Shown here: positions 61,502-64,000 of the stretch, in pieces
Position numbering within the stretch: position 1 is the first letter of the stretch
How the letters are laid out: every line of letters starts with the position of its first letter
Origin: Artocarpus heterophyllus
Taxonomy: Eukaryota; Streptophyta; Magnoliopsida; Rosales; Moraceae
NCBI GenBank assembly: GCA_025403435.1
Contig: CM046335.1
Location: 11,344,377-11,408,376, forward strand
Direction: 5' to 3'
Length of the DNA: 64,000 nt
The notes under the pieces: generated by a model
Database searches by the model: none
The model's input: the letters and a program-made list of their open reading frames with translations, nothing else
Told to the model about the DNA's origin: nothing
Made by a program: the position numbers and the translations under genes

Positions 61502-61509
61502 TATAAATA
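61502..61509 (+). promoter_or_regulatory. TATA box of gene B, unit 3
   Basis: TATAAATA, 9 bp after the LTR end. Confidence 0.65.
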
Positions 61510-61591
61510 CGCTTGATTACATATAACAAAGGTTATTGTCATTTCAAAAAAACAAAAACAAGGGCCATTGTGGTTCATCTAATTTCCAAAA

Positions 61592-61765
61592 ATGTCTTCA
61601 AACAATAATGGTTCATCTTCTCAAAATTCTGCTCAAGCCTGCCTGGGGGTCAATTGGCCAAGATCAAGTGGTCATGGAAATAACCAGAGCGACCGGCAAC
61701 CCTCGGCCAAGTCCATCCTTGCACCGGACAAGAAACAGAAATCAACAAACAAGAAGGGAAAATAA
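61592..61765 (+). CDS. Small gene B, unit 3
   Basis: 57 codons with Ala14 and Pro23 as in unit 2 but Asp retained in SILAPDKK as in unit 1. Start, stop and single repeat are conserved. Function unknown. Confidence 0.5.
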   Translation: MSSNNNGSSSQNSAQACLGVNWPRSSGHGNNQSDRQPSAKSILAPDKKQKSTNKKGK

Positions 61766-62624
61766 GGGGTTATAAACGAACAATATATCCGTTTCTTTTT
61801 TGTGTATTCTTTTATACATAGTTCGTTTCCTATTGCATCTAATTTAGCATTTCTCTTTTATACATTATTTTGTTTGTATACATGTGTATACACGCATACA
61901 TATTATGCATATGTATGTGTGTGTATAGATTTTCATATTTATGTGTATGTGTAGATTTTCTATTATAATGATCAGAGTAGGGAAAGTAATTATTTGTTTG
62001 TCCGTTTGGACATATATGTTAGTCGCCTAAATTTGATTATGAATAAATAAGAATAATATTTGTAATTTAGCATTTGTATGATTTTTCAGTTTTATTAAAT
62101 AGATGCATGTATTCTTATTTATGTAATGTGAATTTACTAGTACGACATGTTATTTATGGCCTTTCATAATTTGAGAACATGATTAAGAGAAAAGAAAATA
62201 AAAATTAAAAAGATTTAGAAATAATTTTGTATATCATTGCCGAGACGAAGAAGAAGATGATGATTTAAATTGGGTAGTATTAATTTAAAGGATACCAAAC
62301 TTGTGACGACGTGCGATAATTAAGCCGAAAACAAAGAATTTTTTTTTTTAAAACCGTGGCAAGTACGTAGAGAAGATCATGACGGGTCATTTCTAAAGGA
62401 AACTACAAACTACAAGTCGTTATAGCATTAAACGACAATTACAGATTAAACGACAAATTTTTATGCCGACGTGTCCTTTTTCATGTTTATTTGGAAGTAC
62501 TTTAGATAAAGCACGCCAAAGCTTGATGTCTTTATGATATGAACCATAGAAAAACTTTGTCATCGAAAAAGTAAAATAAAGCAAAATCCGATTGATTAAT
62601 GAGATAGGGTAGACGACAACGAAT

Positions 62625-62657
<33 letters not shown>

Positions 62658-64000
62658 GTATAAGACAATGTACTTATAAAAGAATGACAAATATATATGC
62701 TATGAATAACGTTTTTTCTATTTGATCTTCTCACATAGATGAAAGGAAACATGTAAGATATAAATGATGAGTGGTTCATTTTGAAGGAAGCCATTTTTTA
62801 TTTATATAGGCATTCTAAATTTATTTAGCAAAATCCAGAACTTTCAAATTTGTCGTGGAAGATCGTAGTTCTTTTTCTTTTTTGTTATAATTGTGTTTTC
62901 TTTGTTATTTTTCCAATATTAGAACCAAAACGGGAAGGATAAATCAAAAAATAATAATTTTTAGCCATTTGTATAACTCTCATTAATTACACTGTAAATC
63001 TAAGGTGCTCATATTTAATTAGAACAACAAATTTGAACCCGTATTTAAAATTTTTGTGCATTTATTAATTTTGGTATATGTTTGTGTTACCGTTAGCTTA
63101 ATGGGGTTTGACTTTTCTTTTTAATACTGAGGTCAAAAAAACATGATGCTGTGATCCTTTTTTTTAAATTTATTTTGTTGTTGACTTAAACGACAGATTG
63201 ACACCAAAATCTTTATCATTAAACGTTTCATGGTCATAAAAAGCAGTCGACAGTCGTCCTTTTAATCAGTTTTTTTAATTTTATTTTATACATTGCATTT
63301 TAAAGGGATCAAAAAACCATACCTTACATTTGGATAGTTGCATCTTCATATGTTAAATTTTAAGATGCTAAATCTTACCTTCCATCAGTTAATCATCTAT
63401 TTTTATCATAAAAGGCATAAATGTCCTTTAAACAAAAGAGAAAAAAAGAAAAAATAGAATAAAATTCCATATTACAATAATAAACATATAAGTTAAAAAA
63501 ATTCCCAAACAAAAAAGGCAGGATGGATTGTCTTCTACCAAAATTTAAATGGACACATGGGGACAAATGCTTTCTTTTACAGATGAGAAAGTAGAAAAAC
63601 ATGAGATAGCATCAATATACATACAAGCCAAGGAATGACCTGTCATATCTAGCTTGTTCTAATGTTTTTCATCTAGCCAGGGCTGTTTAAAAATACCAAA
63701 AAACTGAAACCAATCGAAACTAACTGCCAAACCGACTGAGAAAAGCCAAAAAAACCAATTTATTTAGACACAAAAACCAGCCAAATTAGTTTGGAAACTG
63801 ACTGCCCATCAATTTTTGGCGGTCGATTTTCAGAAGCAATTTTTTTAGTCGGTCGGTCAACTAACCGACCCTTCAAACATCAATAAATTTTCCTTCTTTT
63901 ACCATGAAGTTAAGGTCCATCATTTGCAGGTTTTCTGCCATCCTTTAATTGAAAATGATGGCTCTGAGTGGATGCTGCAGATTCAGTCAGAAAGAGCACT
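61766..64000. other. Non-coding sequence downstream of gene B to window end, unit 3
   Basis: Matches 22554-24726 and the first bases of the following junction stretch. The window stops about 213 bp before the point where a fourth unit would begin. Confidence 0.7.

Larger units (their letters stand above)
61494..63919 (+). repeat. Block B, unit 3
   Basis: Counterpart of 22282-24726, with a T run of more than 30 bases at about 62625 and a small deletion near 62717. Confidence 0.9.
44179..64000 (+). repeat. Tandem unit 3 (runs off the window)
   Basis: 19,822 bp visible. The last base matches 43965 in unit 2, so about 213 bp are missing and the full unit would be about 20.03 kb. It has the complete-length copia relic, a three-repeat gene A and an own stop codon in PMS1 exon 1. 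Confidence 0.95.

Overview
This is nuclear DNA from a flowering plant, most likely a eudicot. It is AT-rich. It carries Ty1/copia retrotransposons with plant-type LTRs and initiator-Met tRNA primer-binding sites, intron-split remains of the plant mismatch-repair gene PMS1, and small genes with plant TATA boxes. There are no prokaryotic operons, rRNA or tRNA genes, or CRISPR arrays. No conserved intact housekeeping gene is present. The window is repeats, pseudogenes and a few short candidate genes.

Left part (1-12282): a rearranged cluster of one copia family. Element 1 (+) has a decayed gag-pol and a 3' LTR at 5041-5456. It is followed by a near-palindromic LTR-PBS/PBS-LTR structure (5208-5809). 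A gag-less element 2 (+; integrase, RT and RNase H, LTR 9103-9520) comes next. An inverted 5' half (-; gag, long leader, PBS, LTR 11861-12282) closes the cluster. The right LTR ends exactly on host sequence, and the corresponding empty site is present twice further right.

Right part (12283-64000): a head-to-tail array of about 20-kb units, very similar to one another. Unit 1 is 12283-25020 (internally deleted), unit 2 is 25021-44178, and unit 3 is 44179 to beyond the window end. The order in a unit is: (i) a 5'-truncated PMS1 pseudogene, split in units 2 and 3 by a 3.0-kb solo-LTR-like insertion; (ii) a small minus-strand gene, here called C; (iii) a divergent small plus-strand gene A, with in-frame 81-bp repeats; (iv) a degenerate copia relic of a second family; (v) gene B, a short paralogue of A whose TATA box lies 9 bp after the relic's LTR. 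Genes A and B and their downstream sequence form a direct repeat of about 2.5 kb inside every unit.

The units differ in ways that record their history. Unit 1 has lost 7.6 kb, which fuses PMS1 to the tail of gene C. Unit 2 has lost 1.06 kb of the relic's reverse transcriptase. Unit 3 has three rather than four 81-bp repeats and its own PMS1 stop codon. Units 2 and 3 share other PMS1 stops, so that pseudogene was dead before they separated.

The most unusual items are the small A/B/C gene family with its in-frame minisatellite and LTR-abutted promoter, the palindromic copia junction, and the paired GC-rich dyad clusters inside the 3-kb insertion. Gene function could not be assigned for A, B or C. 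Percent identities were not computed. Similarity statements come from reading the copies side by side.
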